A stretch of DNA of 64,000 nucleotides from Seiridium cupressi (Eukaryota; Ascomycota; Sordariomycetes; Amphisphaeriales; Sporocadaceae). The stretch spans positions 124,001 to 188,000 of the forward strand of contig JARVKI010000017.1 of assembly GCA_036674765.1 (NCBI GenBank), in the 5' to 3' direction. The notes below the pieces were generated by a model that was given only the letters and a program-made list of their open reading frames with translations, was not told where the DNA came from and made no database searches. The position numbers and the translations under genes are program-made. Shown here piece after piece: positions 1 to 11,952 of this stretch (position 1 is its first letter; the number at the start of each line of letters is the position of its first letter).

Positions 1-1309
1 AATGTTCGACCGCAAGAAGGGAGATGAGAGGATCTCGAGTGGCAAAGTCCAAGCCCGGAAGTTTGTTGATTGGCTGCGGAATGAACGAGGAAAGTTAGGG
101 TTGAAACTTAAGACGAGCGTTGGCTGATTATGGAATATGGAACGGGGCTCTCAAGGACGTTGTTTGTGCAATGGTCTGTTACGGAGTATGGTCGGTACTG
201 GGACAATGATACCCAGGAGTCTGTTGAGCTTTTTGCAGCAAAGCGCTTCACACGATTACAGTGTTATCTCAATTCAATTCAAATTGTCCTAATGCGATAC
301 TTTTGAAGTGCCTCCAAATGTCGTGTGGCGTTGAGTAAGAAAATCCCGACTATTGCTGTGTAAGGTGTCTACAAACATATATGACGCCTTCAGGTTGTTA
401 TGGTCACTTGACAATGACCCGCGGTACACAGCCCATTAAGTGGGAAAAGGGTGTCGAGGTTGTTGATCCCCAGAGGACGTCACTGTGACTGGATCCGATC
501 CGTGTCTGGGAGCACTGCATCCCTCCTTTTGCGAGTACGCAGAACAGCTGCTTTATTAGCTTGTCCTACCATTTGAGCATGTGAAAGGTGCCGAGTGCGC
601 CTCGGCGGCGATAGCGTCGGTTACAGTGGGCTCCACCCCCGGCGCGTTGGATGAATGTCTGCCCTTCTTGTCCGGCTGACCGTGGTCCCATTCCAACGGA
701 AGCGCACAACACTCTCTGCGTTATTCTGGTAACTGTAAGCAAATCGAATATTTCTACAGCTCACTGCACTCCAAAGGCGGATGGCACTGTTCGGCCTAAT
801 CTGCACATAGGGAATCCACCCAGCGTCGCAGCCTTGTCCGAGGCTCCAGCACTACATTACAGTACCTTGCAATACCGCCCCTCCATGACGTCGCGACACG
901 GGTTGCAGTGAAGAGTGGGCTGTAACTGATATCGGGAGGGTGCTGCAGGCGCGCGCGCGCGAGACGGTTCTGCTTCTTCCCTTGCTTTCATGGCTGCGCT
1001 GGTGAGCATGCGTCTTCTCTAATACTCTATTATTCCCATGTGTCTTTGTCGTTGAATCGAGTCTCTGGTGCCCACTCCTATTCCCCGCCCTGCTGCCTAC
1101 GAGTCCGGCGGCCGAGGCTGCCTTCTATGTGACGACACGCCGTTCTAGCTAGGCACCGCCCGTCCGTTGGTCGCAAGCTTTACCTCAAGCCCACCCATAG
1201 GCCAGCCAATGATGCCCACACCTCACCTTCCATTCACTGTCGCCTTCACCATACCATGTCCGTCGCTCGCTGAACACGCTGAACACAGGACACGCCCTGG
1301 CTGACCCAG
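1..1309. other. Upstream non-coding region, no gene recognised
   Basis: I see no convincing coding sequence. The short overlapping frames near 620-910 look like chance ORFs. A run of alternating G and C lies near 949-961, in a GC-rich stretch before the peroxin gene. The last few hundred bases are pyrimidine-rich and are probably the promoter and 5' leader of that gene. Confidence 0.6.
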
Positions 1310-3332
1310 ATGTCGACACCGAAATCCGCGCCCCGCGGCGGCGACTTCGATGGCGTCGGTACCAGCTCACCCGCATTCGAGAACACGAACAGCCCCTACG
1401 GTGCTGCACCTCAGGCGACTTATGCCGCCTTCTCGTCCTCGAACCTATCTGCCACTGCGAATGCCGCGAAAAGACGATCAACCATCTTAGTACACCAGAA
1501 GTCGCCGCTACTTCTTGCAACGCCGCCTCAGGTCACAAGGGCATTGGCCTACAGTCACCCGTTCCTCCTGCCGCTAAACAAATTGGCTGGCTTGTTGAGC
1601 TGGTCAAGCGGCGACCCGTGGGAAAGCTTCTTGCTGGTTGTCGTATTCTGGGCGACGGTACAATATGGCGACGTGGTCGTGCGTTGGGCTGGCCCGATCA
1701 TCACCGTTCTCGGTATAATCGCGGGCATGTACGGGCGGCGATACAGTCCGCTGAGCAGCAGCGGATGGGCGGAACATCCAAGCTGGGTTACGAACAACGC
1801 GACAAGCAAGAAGGGCAAAGGGAACGCACCCGTCCCGAGTGGCAACACCACCGGTGGTAACACGACCTCGCACCAGAGAAACACAAGCGAGATCACCAGT
1901 ACACGACATCAGAAGACGTTGGACGAGATTGTGGAGACGTTGAAGGTCTTAACGACGAGGTGTAACATTCTGCTCGAGCCAATGCTCGAGCTGACCGACT
2001 TCCTGAGCACACAACGCACGGCGACGAGTGCGACTACGAGACCTGCTCTCACAACGCTGTTCGTCCGAATACTTGCCATTACTCCTTTCTGGGTCGCCTT
2101 GACACTACCGCCCTGGAGAATCATAACCACCAAACGGGTTATTATGGTGTTTGGGACATTGGTCTTGACGTGGCATTCTCGGGTTTCCAGGGTCACGCGT
2201 ACATTATTATGGCGGAGCGCAGCTGTACGAAAACTTGCAAGATTCACAACCGGATTACATTTTGAAGGTCCCAAAAAAGCCGGCCAGGATGTGAAGGATG
2301 GGAAACAGGGCGACCTATCAACGACCTCGGACAAGACGGCCAAGCTGGAGAAATCACAGTCGCACTCTGCACTCACAGCAGCTATCAGGCGGAACCGTGG
2401 ATCTAACTCTGGGAAAGAAACGGGAGTTAGGTTCACATTTATCATATACGAGAATCAGCGGCGTTGGGTCGGCCTGGGATGGACGAATAGTGTTTTTGCG
2501 TATGAGAGATCGGCATGGACGGATGAGCACAATAATGCAGTGCCGCCCAGGGACCAATTCGAGCTCCCAGAGGTAGACGATGGTGTCGCAAAATGGAGAT
2601 GGGTAAAAGATAGTAAATGGCGTGTGGATGGGGCAGGCGATGTTCAGGAAGAGGCGGAGTATGATGGTGAAGCGGGAAAGAATGGTTGGATATACTACGA
2701 TACCAAGGTTCGTTTCCAATTTGTCCTCGCGCTGGGGAGCAATCACTAACATAAACTCATAGTGGAACAACGGACGCCGAGGCGTAGACGGCTGGGGGAA
2801 ATGGACACGTCGGCGTAAATGGTTTCGCGATGCCGAGCTGGTCGAGGTAGATGGTGACGAGCAGGAACAGTCACCAGAAGTAGATGGTGCTTCAGTCGAA
2901 CCATCCACGTCACCAGCGCCTCCCAAACTTCCACCTCGAACCAATGCCTCAGCACAGCAAGCGTCAGAGGCGGGTGCAGCACTCTCATCCTCACTTCCCA
3001 ACTCAACGAAATCAAATAATTCAGACCCATTCCAAGACGAAGACGCAGATGGCGTTTCAGTATTGTCAACATCTTCCAAGTCAAATAGCAGGTGGAGATT
3101 CCCAGGTACCGGCAGTAGCGCGCCCTCGAAGGCTCCATCTCTTCGAAGGAGGAAGACCGGCGAATCGACGGGAGGTACAGAGAAGAGAAAGAGCCGGAGG
3201 ACGAGCGAGACCGGCAGCGTGAGAGATGGTCAGGGAGATCTGACGCCGGCGCTCGAGTTGGAGATCCAGGGCAGTAGGAGAGAGCAGGAGAGCTGGGGCA
3301 TTGGGGATGACGTGACTATGGGCCTTGATTAG
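1310..3332 (+). CDS. Peroxisomal membrane peroxin, PEX23/PEX30 family with dysferlin domain
   Basis: Two exons, 1310-2707 and 2763-3332. A 55 nt phase-0 intron with a gttcgt donor and catag acceptor joins them into about 655 residues. Residues about 80-140 are strongly hydrophobic, and a further hydrophobic stretch lies near 250-290, as in the Pex24/Pex30 membrane domain. Residues about 375-440 (FTFIIYENQRRW ... WTDE ... W.WV.DSKW) look like the DysF-N module. The DysF-C module (WNNGRRGVDGWGKW ... RRRKWFRDAELVE) starts exactly at the exon join, which strongly supports the intron. The tail is acidic, Ser-rich and then Lys/Arg-rich, and looks disordered. Family members sit in the ER and peroxisome membranes and control peroxisome number and size. 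Assignment to PEX23, PEX30 or a paralogue is not settled. The only upstream neighbour is non-coding. Confidence 0.86.
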
Positions 3333-3621
3333 TGATGAGAGCTTACACGATCACATATCGTAACAACGAACAGTTACGCAGCATTTTGTATCTGAGGGGT
3401 TCTTCGCTCATGTCTGGAATGCAATTGATACCATTGGGAAAGTAACATGCGTCGCAAGTCCCCTATTATTCTGGGTCTATACTGCCAGAGACAGCAGATA
3501 TGTTATGAATTTGAGGGACGTAGCCTGCTACTCTGATGACGGTGTTTTGCTAGTACCTTTGAATGCCTTCTTGTTATGGCCCCCTCGACCCTTGAACTCG
3601 CCCCGGTCCCTTAAGGTTCTG

Positions 3622-4791
3622 TTATTCCAGTCCTCTGATAGCGTGTTTTAGGCCTGATTGCTCTGCTTGTGTCTGGAGATGTCGTTTCTGTACGTCGCTT
3701 AATTGGACCTTAATAGCAGCCAGTCTGTCCATGATGTCTTTTCGTCTCTGGTCGTCTATTCTCAAGGTTGCCTTTTCTTGTGCCCGGGTTCCACCAATAT
3801 CAGTCCCGCAGTCCGAGTGTGCTTCGAGCGCCTTGATCCTTAATTCTATCATGTGCTCCTTCAGATTAGCTGGGCTATTGCAGTATAACTGTCCGTCCGG
3901 GATTGGCCACAAGTCCTTCTTGCGGAGACCTATAATCAAACTGCCCAGAATTGAGGCTCTACAGCTTTCAGTTTCACCCAGGGTGATGTCGTTATGTATA
4001 CACCCCTTGAGGTGCTTTCGGCACGAGTGATATCGATCAGTGCCGGGCTCAGAGCTGGCAAGACATTCCACTGCGTCTTCGAAGCGTCCCAGCATTGACT
4101 TGAGATATCTTAGCCGGAGTTCTTTGATAATGCCTATTAGTACCTGTCAGCTTGCACAACACAAGAAGTGGTCCATACTTAGGGTATATATACCATAGGC
4201 GTCTTGGGGTTCTTGCGGGCTCTCGAACGTGTCAATCAGCTCCCCACATGCGTCGATATCGTTACGCATCGCCATGGTTTGTAACAATTACGTGAACCAG
4301 GCTATGTTACCGAGCTCCCAAGCAACCCATATGTATTGCTCCAGCACCGGCTTATCAAAAGCCTTGCATGCATCCCAGCTTGAGAACGGCAGAGTGTCAT
4401 TACGACCTTTACAAGCCGATTGAGATGCCCAGGGTTTCAACAGGTGGGCGAGATTGTACTTGTCCGTCAATATCGTCAGCTCGTAGAGAGCTCGCCCGTC
4501 AGAAATAAGGTTGGGGAGCTCATCATTGAAGTTGTCATGAACGATCTCGAGTATTCTGGTCATGGGTTTGGGCCTGTCTTCAGGCAGCTTCACAAGCCAC
4601 TCGCCATCGCAGTCGCGTTTTTTGCCCTCGCTGAAGGGTCCCCGCAGCATGACTTTGAAGACCTCAGATGCGCGACACAGGGTCCTGGAGTCGACTTTGA
4701 AGGTCTCGGGGCAAACTCCATCTGCCGACAGCTCGCTGCCGACTAGAAGGAGAAGGTCGCCCTCTTCGTCAATGGTCGTCATGGACGCCAT
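3622..4791 (-). pseudogene. BTB/POZ-domain protein, copy 1, with an in-frame stop
   Basis: Reading on the minus strand from ATG at 4791, the first part (MASMTTIDEEGDLLLLVG ... FKVDSRTLCRASEVFKVMLRG ... LPEDRPKPMTRILEIVHDNF) is a typical fungal BTB fold with the usual TDKYNLAHLLKPWA helix. The frame hits TAA at 4288-4290 just after ELGNIAWFT. The same frame continues without another stop through DACGELIDTFESPQEPQDAYG. It then crosses a plausible intron (gtatat donor, ctgac branch site, aatag acceptor near 4130-4190) into a C-terminal region ending at 3622. That region has the Cys-bearing and coiled-coil pattern usual for this family. No good intron with a YAG acceptor removes the TAA. It is either a nonsense allele or a pseudogene, less likely a truncated BTB protein. 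Two BTB relatives follow on the same strand. Confidence 0.72.
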
Positions 4792-5794
4792 GGCCAGATG
4801 AGTGTGCTAGTGTGATGTGATGGAGGGAAGCCGTCTTCGAGTCCCGAATTTCTGTGAAAGTTTTGGTTGCGGGTGATGGCTCACAGTTTGAAAGAGAAAT
4901 ATGAAACTGGTTGGCGACAATGACAGTGGTGAGAGGTTCCTTCCTTGAAATTGATTTTTCAAAAAACCTCCGGCCAGATTGCTGCAGGCTCGCGTGGGAT
5001 CGGGTATGAATTAATTTGCAAACACGTTGAGCATGCGCTTTGACGGGCTCAACGCGGTTGCGACCACAGGGTAGTAAGTCACTAGTCACGATCCTCTTCG
5101 ATTACCACAAGATGACTTAGTTGATCAAGATGGAATCATTTGAGTAAGGTTGGTTTTCCTTTGTTACACGGGAGCAGACTAGGGTAGAGGAGCTGTCGAT
5201 CGAGTCGATGGCAGGGATTCCTGCGTTTGTTGCGCTCCGAAATGATTGCACCTTCCCTGCGAGAGCGCCCACCGCATACTACTTCTCAAGACCTGGCAAT
5301 ATGGTATGTTCCATTAAGATACCTTGAATGTTGCGAACAAAATGCCAAGTATAGAAGAACAATATGAAACCCAGATGCGACTGCTCAGGACAATTGTTAG
5401 GTATGCTTGATAGCTGGCTGGTGTGCTATTTGACGAGCCTGAGATGATTGTCAACAGAACTTTTGAGTTCTACAGGTATGAAAGCACGTCGCACGTTCAC
5501 ATGCAGGAGCCACCTGCTTCCAACTTTCAAGTACCCGGACGGCCATCATGTACAGCGGCACCCTTGCAAGAGAGACAATCATCAACGAAGGTATAACTAT
5601 TATGTCTATCAACTCCTCGTAGAGGGCGTAGTCATACATTCCCACGGATAACTTCTTCATCGTGGGCACCTAGACAAGTTGGTTTCAAGGCTGCCTTCAT
5701 GGCTTGCCTAAGTGAAGATGTGCCTACATGAAACATCGACTTGTTGTCATTAGTCTAAATCATTATGCCGCTGGAAAATGCATGCTGTGAGTAC
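4792..5794. other. Spacer between BTB copies, nothing recognised
   Basis: About 1 kb between the start of BTB copy 1 and the end of copy 2. The short frames on both strands (for example near 5450-5670) have no family resemblance and no consistent splice pattern. It presumably holds the promoter of copy 1. Confidence 0.55.
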
Positions 5795-6739
5795 CTACCT
5801 ATTATCCATTGATAAGGTCTGCAATGAAGTGACCTCCAAATACGAGCCATACGGCCACATTTTGGCTTTGGGTATTGGATATAGACCTACCCAGCTGAGA
5901 TTTGTTTTCAAGGTACCGAGTAAGACGATGTTATCTTCGGTTGGCCCCTGGTCTGACGATGGCGAGGCCCTGAAGAATTTGTCAAAAGCATAGGTCGAGG
6001 CTGCTAGGCTGCGTATCGCAGCTTCCACGCGCTCCAGCATGGAGGTAAGAAGATCCAGGTGTGTCTGTACGACCAATTCTGAATGAAGATCAGTTATCTT
6101 GTTCGATCTAGCGATATCGGAAATCAGAAGTATACCCAGTGCCGCCGTAGGCGCATCGAGACTTTGAAAGAGGTGGCGTCCGGAAGTACCGTAGGCCTGA
6201 GAAGGGACGATGCGGCCCGAGTCGTCGATTTCGCTCTGCATTGCAAGGAGCCTCACCAGGCGTATGAACCAGGGTCTGTCGCCAAGAACCCGTGCGACCA
6301 CCAGATGCTGCTCGTCCTGTATACTCTGCCAGTCGCAAAAGTTGGACACCGAGGAACTTGCCGTGTATTTTCGTCCGAAAGAAGCCCAGCCCACAGCCCA
6401 GGGCCGCAAGGGATACACCATATCGTACTTGTTCGCCAGGGTAACGAGGCCATAGAGGTATTCCGGTGTTGCGGCGGGCCCGACGAGCACGTCGGCGAAA
6501 AGACTACAAGCAATCTCTAGGAGATCCTCCATGTCATCGATGACATAGACAAAGAGCATCAAGGAAATCGAGTCCGCCGTTTTGTTCAAAAGGATCAAGC
6601 GTCGCAGCATTCATGGCGCCCGCATCAGTGTCCGGGAGCACACGCGAATTTCCGTCGTAAGAGCGTCGGGGTCGTATCCTTTAGCCACTTGCAAAAGCAG
6701 ATCGCCATCTCTGTCGATGATGATAACCTCAGACTCCAT
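5795..6739 (-). pseudogene. BTB/POZ-domain protein, copy 2, with a deleted and interrupted N-terminus
   Basis: ATG at 6739 begins a normal BTB start (MESEVIIIDRDGDLLLQVAKG ... IRVCSRTLMRAP), which is cut by TGA at 6611-6613. The same frame resumes directly (ISLMLFVYVIDDMEDLLE ... YLYGLVTLANKYDMVYPLRPWAVGW) and runs to 5795. Compared with copies 1 and 3, about 20-25 residues are missing at the break. These are the stretch that usually reads SPVFxAML ... LPEDD. A deletion plus a stop is the simplest reading. The downstream 271-codon frame is otherwise open and keeps the family C-terminal pattern, so an internal start at 6610 could in principle make a protein without the first BTB strands. Only 41 bp separate its ATG from the stop of copy 3, leaving little room for a promoter of its own. 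Confidence 0.72.
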
Positions 6740-6780
6740 GGTTTCCTGATATGGCTCAACCTCAATCCGAATGAATAAGC

Positions 6781-7988
6781 CTATGAATCAAACAATGTTT
6801 GAAGCCCAAAGTTCAGCGGGATCGTCCATAGATCAAAAGGCCCATACGACTTCAAACACCTCTCTAACGACTCGGCACTGACCGTGCAGGTATCCCTATG
6901 CAAAATGGTTGGCCTGATCTGCATATGGCGGAGAATATGGTAGAGTTGCAGAGGACTCTTCGTAACATCATTAATGCTTGACGGAGGCCATAGGCGACTA
7001 TTTGATAGTTCGCCAGTCAAGGAGTGAATCAGCTGATGTTGGCACATGGGCGCATCAGACGACGACGGGCGTTGGCACCGCAGATGGGGGCCTGGGGCAT
7101 GGTTATCGGCCTCACTGAGGATTTGGTGGATGGGTCGAATCAACCGCCTGATCTTCTCTAGCCGAGCTTTTCTAATGTAATCTGGAAGATGAAAGTCAGT
7201 GTCTGTGTCCAATTCCTGTAATCATGAGCAGTTTAATCACCTTGTACATATGGTGACTTTATAATTGCCCGAAGGTTCCCCCACCCTTCGGGCGCCGTGA
7301 CACCGTCCGAGACCCAAGTGGAGCCCACATTGTCGATCTCATAGGCGTTGGCCAACATGTCGACGTTCATACGAAAGTATTCAACATCGCCGAAGACCAG
7401 CGCGCTAAACATACCCTCCTCGTAGTCCATGTGCGATCCCTTTAGCTCGCAGTCTTCCCAATCTATCTCGTCTGCCGGCTGGTCGACTTCGCGGTACTGC
7501 CTCATCCAAACAGACAGCTGATCTCCTAGAAGGCGGGAGCAATTGTGCCGATGACAAAAGCTCGCCAGATGGTAGAGATCTGGGACTAACTCGCCATTTT
7601 CATCTGCTTCAAGCAGATTATGAGGAATTTTGTCCTTGTTACCGTGGGCAATGTCGAAAACCAGCCGAGCAGCCAGAGAATTATCTTCAGGCAGGGATAC
7701 GTCCGCCCCGTCATTAGGGTTTTGTCTCTTCCTCTGGTCGTCAATGAGCCTTTTGAACTCTCCAGAGATCGTCGCTACGCAAGTAGAACGAACCCTGAAG
7801 TATGTGGGTTCCGGAATACTCTCCAAGCTGTTGTTTTCTCGGAAATAAGTGATATTTCCAACTCTGATGACCAGATCCCCATCAAGAGCGATATCAACCT
7901 TGCTGTGTCCACGAGGTTGCGTTTGTGGATCTCTTCCTTGAACGTCTCCCCGTGTCCAGGGACCGATATGACTGTTCTTGTTGCCCAT
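6781..7988 (-). CDS. BTB/POZ-like protein, copy 3, exon junction uncertain
   Basis: Minus strand from ATG at 7988. An N-terminal extension (MGNKNSHIGPWTRGDVQG) precedes DIALDGDLVIRVG, then a diverged BTB core (YFRVRSTCVATISGEFKRLI ... SLPEDNSLAARLVFDIAHGN ... LYHLASFCHRHNCSRLL). The frame closes at 7233 after KSPYVQGD. A second open frame on the same strand (7212 to 6781) carries a C-terminal half similar in style to the other BTB copies (Cys-rich, SRLWPPSSINDV, LQLYHILR). Splicing with the gtacaag donor and ttacag acceptor keeps the frame but gives an intron of only about 32 nt, below the usual fungal minimum. The gene may therefore have an unusual short intron, another donor, or a lesion at the junction. 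Likely an adaptor or substrate-receptor fold, specific function unknown. Confidence 0.6.
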
Positions 7989-10070
7989 CTTGAGGAAACA
8001 GACCGTAGTTGCGTTGATGTGTAGGCTGTAATGTCGTTGTGCCGAGGTAGAGATTGGGAAAACTTCACGAGAGTGGATAAAACAAAAATTCGAAAGAGAA
8101 AATTGGTTTTCCCATGATGTAGTGTTTGAATTTTGTCCTTCTTTGCCAAGGAAAATATAATAAGCTCAATTGTTCTCGGATCCGTCTTGACAAATAAATT
8201 TAGTGTGGTGATTGTGGGGGCGCAACAGTGAAGATGTGAAAATGTGCGCTGTTATCCAAATATTCGTGAGAGAACAAATACAAAGTTTGGAAGCAAAGTG
8301 ATGGTTTTTTCTTTCCCTCTGATTACGAGTTGCTTAAAAACAAGTGGACTGCCTTATTCATCGTAACAGTATAACACAGTTTGTTTCAAGCTGGTATATG
8401 CTTGGAAACATAACCAAACTCCTTGCCAAGTACGTATTCTTGCGCAAATTGATTGCCGCTTGTTTACCATGTCTTAGAAATTGGTCTTGTTAAGTTTCTG
8501 GTTTTAGGAAAAAGCATCGAACTCTGAGCCGATTGGATCTAGCCTCGTACGGAGACAAAGAGAACTTATCAACCATATGAAACCTATGGGCAATAGGAAA
8601 TAGCAATTAAATTTTCAGTGAGAGAGTAGTTTTGTGGTTCTCTGAGTTAATTGAATAGACCAGTATCAAGTTTCAAGCTCAACGGCAACGTTTCCGCAAC
8701 AGTGTTACATCCACTGGCCAGCCTTATTGAAATTCCTCTTGCAAAAGCAGATGACATCAAAGAGAGCTTGTGAGTTTGGTCAGAGGAGGTTTGTCACACA
8801 TCCCATTCCTAGCAACAACCAACAAATAGTAAGACTTTTGTTCCATATAACGTACAGATGAGTAAAAAAATTGCAGGAAACGTGCAGTCAATGGCAAACG
8901 AGGCGCATTGCTCATACCCTGCCCCATAGATTTGCCATGACGCCAAGATAACACATCCAATGAATATCATGTAAAAGAAGATGTTTGGCTACCCCCAAGT
9001 GGCCATATTGATGCTAGCAGAGTAGATATGTATTGTGGCAAAGAATCTGCACAAACATTTGACATTGCTCTCACATTTAAAACAGCAGCGTGCGGGCTTT
9101 GAATAGAGTGTTTCATCAGGTCCAGATCATGTATTCTACAATTTCATGCATCCGCAGACGAATAATAGTAAAGCTTCCAAAACACAAAGCAGATCAAAGT
9201 ACTAATATCACCACCACGAGATCAAACTAGAAACTACCACTTCATCACACGTGTGTTCAATGCCTCCCAGGCTCGCAATCAGGCTAGAGCCACTTTCTCT
9301 CACAAGGCCGAGATGGTGCTACAAAGGGTTCGTTAAATGAAAAATAGACATTTTTTGTGATAATTTTGTTATCTAATTTACCTTGTACTTGGTGTGAGCT
9401 GTTGTGGTCTTGAGCAAAACCTACCTCTTGTTTATCATACTATGGTGAAAATCTTGCACGGATATCACGATAATATTTGATGCCACTACTGCTCAATGGA
9501 AGCTACTATCGTTGAACTTTCAATTATTGATTGTTATGTCGGGTCAGTTCTTAAAGTATTGGCCTTATAACTCGTGTTGCCTAGCGAAACAGTGCCATGC
9601 AGCGTTGCCTGGCGAGTTATTGGCGAAGAAAGAATTTTCCTTTTACACCCCACCTCTTCACAAACGTTGCAAGAGAAATCTGGTCACAGGCTTGGATTCC
9701 ACATATCACTTCGATTCGTCGGCTTCTAGGCTGAGGTGAAAATTTTATTTTCACATTCCTTCACGAAAATTCTTCTTGCCAACTAACCAATGGTGCCGAG
9801 TTCCAATTTGAGAATGGCCTCCAAGGTCACCCTCAGGGCCGATGGATGGCGCAGGCGTTCAACAAGCTTCGAATGAGAGCTCTGCCGCGACAAGTCCCCA
9901 AGGTAGGATATTTATTCCACTGCTGAGATTAGCCATGCTGACCTGGTTGTTATTCAGATATTGCGAAGGATCGTCCGGTCTCACATCCTGGGCACAGTTC
10001 CAATACACCGCAACAAACGATTCCTCACATTACCAAGCAGAAATTGGAAGCGGCGGCTATACCAAATACC
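7989..10070. other. Gene-poor, rather AT-rich stretch
   Basis: About 2 kb with many scattered stops in all frames and only chance-length ORFs. The base composition is visibly more AT-rich than in the flanking genes, especially 8100-9600. I recognise no transposon terminal repeats or transposase motifs. The last part (from about 9840) may include the decayed 5' end of the amidoligase-like relic. Confidence 0.5.
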
Positions 10071-11209
10071 ATGGGGGTTGAACTAGAATTACTGGCCATC
10101 ACACGTTTCGGGGAGGCAGACGAAGACCACAATATGCTCACCGCTCAGTACCCTGGAGTCATAGCAGTGCCGTTCCCTGGTTCGACCAGTGCCCATTAAG
10201 GACGTGCCCATCAAGGACATGCACAGAGTTCTATCTTCAAGAAGAAACATGTCAAATGATTCGGGCGCTTTTCTGGGAGAATGACATAATAATCAATGAC
10301 GGCCATGTCGCTGTGTCAGAACCTTACCATCGCAATGCTGCCAACATAGCCGATCCGACGTACCATCACTGGACCATCACCAAGGACGACTCAATATTTC
10401 TGGAAGATGCTGAGAGGAATTGTATTTGACAACACGTCGATACGCTCGCGCAGTTGCCAGAATCCAACAAAGAAATACCGTGAAAACCTCAAATGTTTTA
10501 TCCGATCAAACTAGAGCTTTCATCACTGGCCTACCACTCAGGCGAAAAAACTTACATATAACTCGAAGACGTAGTTTCGCTTATGAAGAAAAGATTCCTT
10601 CTGACGACACTACATTCCTCTGGATTTCATGTACGAGTGGGCATTGACCCCGTGCGATTCGACCCGGGCCAAATCAAGAATACTGCGGCGACATTATTCT
10701 GCGCAAATGTCACAGTTGACCACTTTGCACCCGAACCGAAGAAAATACCACGATCATTGCTTACGGCTAAGGTTGCATTCACGACTTGCACGTGGCAGCA
10801 CCGCAAGCGAGGAGAATTCCTCGTTCTAGTTCAATGAGTTTGTGCCACGCAATCTGCCCGGCCGCAATATCGGATTGAGCGAAGACGTCGCCGAGATTCT
10901 GCAATGCCAGACCGCTGAGGCAGCGGCTTAGCTACTGTGCGATCTCATAAGGGGAGCTTATAACTTTGGCACTACCCCTTCCAGGAAATTCAAAAGGACG
11001 CGATGCCGACCATAGAGTTCAGACAAACTGCCGGCTCACTCAACGAGCATTGGATTATCGCGTGGCCAGAGATTCGCACAACGCTGATTCAATGGACCAT
11101 CAGGGCCTATGAGCCAGCCCTTTATCACTTGGAAGCCTTTTGCGAGGAATGTAAGAACTGCAACAAATTAATACGGATCTTTTGGGGAAATAAATCTTTC
11201 ACAGCATGA
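10071..11209 (+). pseudogene. Relic of an amidoligase-like (Amidoligase_2) gene
   Basis: Pieces in different forward frames, in the right order, match the fungal putative-amidoligase pattern. The first is MGVELELLAITRFGEADED from 10071 (family start FGVELEF). Next is HHWTITKDDSIFLED near 10360-10410 (family WxVxxDxSI). Then LHSSGFHVRVGIDPVRF near 10610-10660 (family GLHVHVG). Next is IKNTAATLFCANVTVDHF near 10670-10730. The last is MPTIEFRQTAGSLNEHWII from 11003 (family TIEFRQHxGTL). In-frame stops and frame changes separate the pieces, for example after STSAH near 10198 and after RNCI near 10429. One His of the HVHVG motif is replaced by Arg. Frames near 11595-11840 could be the decayed C-terminus. 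Family members are thought to be ATP-grasp/glutamine-synthetase-fold amide ligases, but function in fungi is unknown. Confidence 0.68.
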
Positions 11210-11952
11210 GAAGAGGCATTTCGTGTTAGAGTAATTATATGTCAGCATGGTTTGACGATATAGCTTTAAAAAAGTGAAGGTGCTTCGTTGACTCTTCGGT
11301 CATAGGAATGCTCATATTGGAGGGGGAGCAATGCGAAGATAGTGGTAAGCCACCTATATTGCACGGCGGAGGAGGGACGTAGTTGATACTAAGACCGAGT
11401 CTTCTCTCCTCAATGATCAGGGTGTACCATGGAGCAACATCAACGATTAGTGCAGGTATTTCCTTGCAAACTAGTATTCTTATTCTCTATTTCCATACCA
11501 CATTCAATTCGAGCCAGCCAGTATGAGACCGCGAACCTGAGAGGTCCAGAAAGGCTCAAAGCCGACGATCGAATTCAGGCAATCAAGTGGATCCTTGAAT
11601 GCGGCACGGGTCGCTGCATGGGCGAGAGTTTGCATTGCAATCATTCATTGGGGATTGAAATCCAACGTGGAGGCTTTGCAACACCTCGCAATGCTTTGCG
11701 AGTGTGCAGAGTTAAATGGGACGCAACCGGAAGCCCTGAATGTCTTCCTGAAGATGGAGATGGGTCTGGGCGAAGTTGCAAATTATATAAGGTCCACCTC
11801 CAGCGAGAGAAATGTAAAGCCTAATGGCTTGGTTGCATAAATAATTGATGGTTGGCCACCCATTCCATTTTCTGACGATCCATGTGTCCAGTGATTCCGA
11901 CCAAGATACTGCCTAATTGTTATCACTGCCAATCCTGTGCTCAAATCTGTGC
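11210..11952. other. Spacer with a possible decayed tail of the amidoligase relic
   Basis: No complete gene. A forward frame at 11595-11840 with a helical look (ALQHLAMLCECAELNG) could be the eroded C-terminal part of the amidoligase-like gene, but I cannot anchor it to a motif. Confidence 0.35.

Noticed and set aside
1909..3138. Minus-strand frames of 178, 241 and 130 codons over the peroxin gene
   Set aside because: They are antisense to a gene with clear dysferlin motifs and a good intron.
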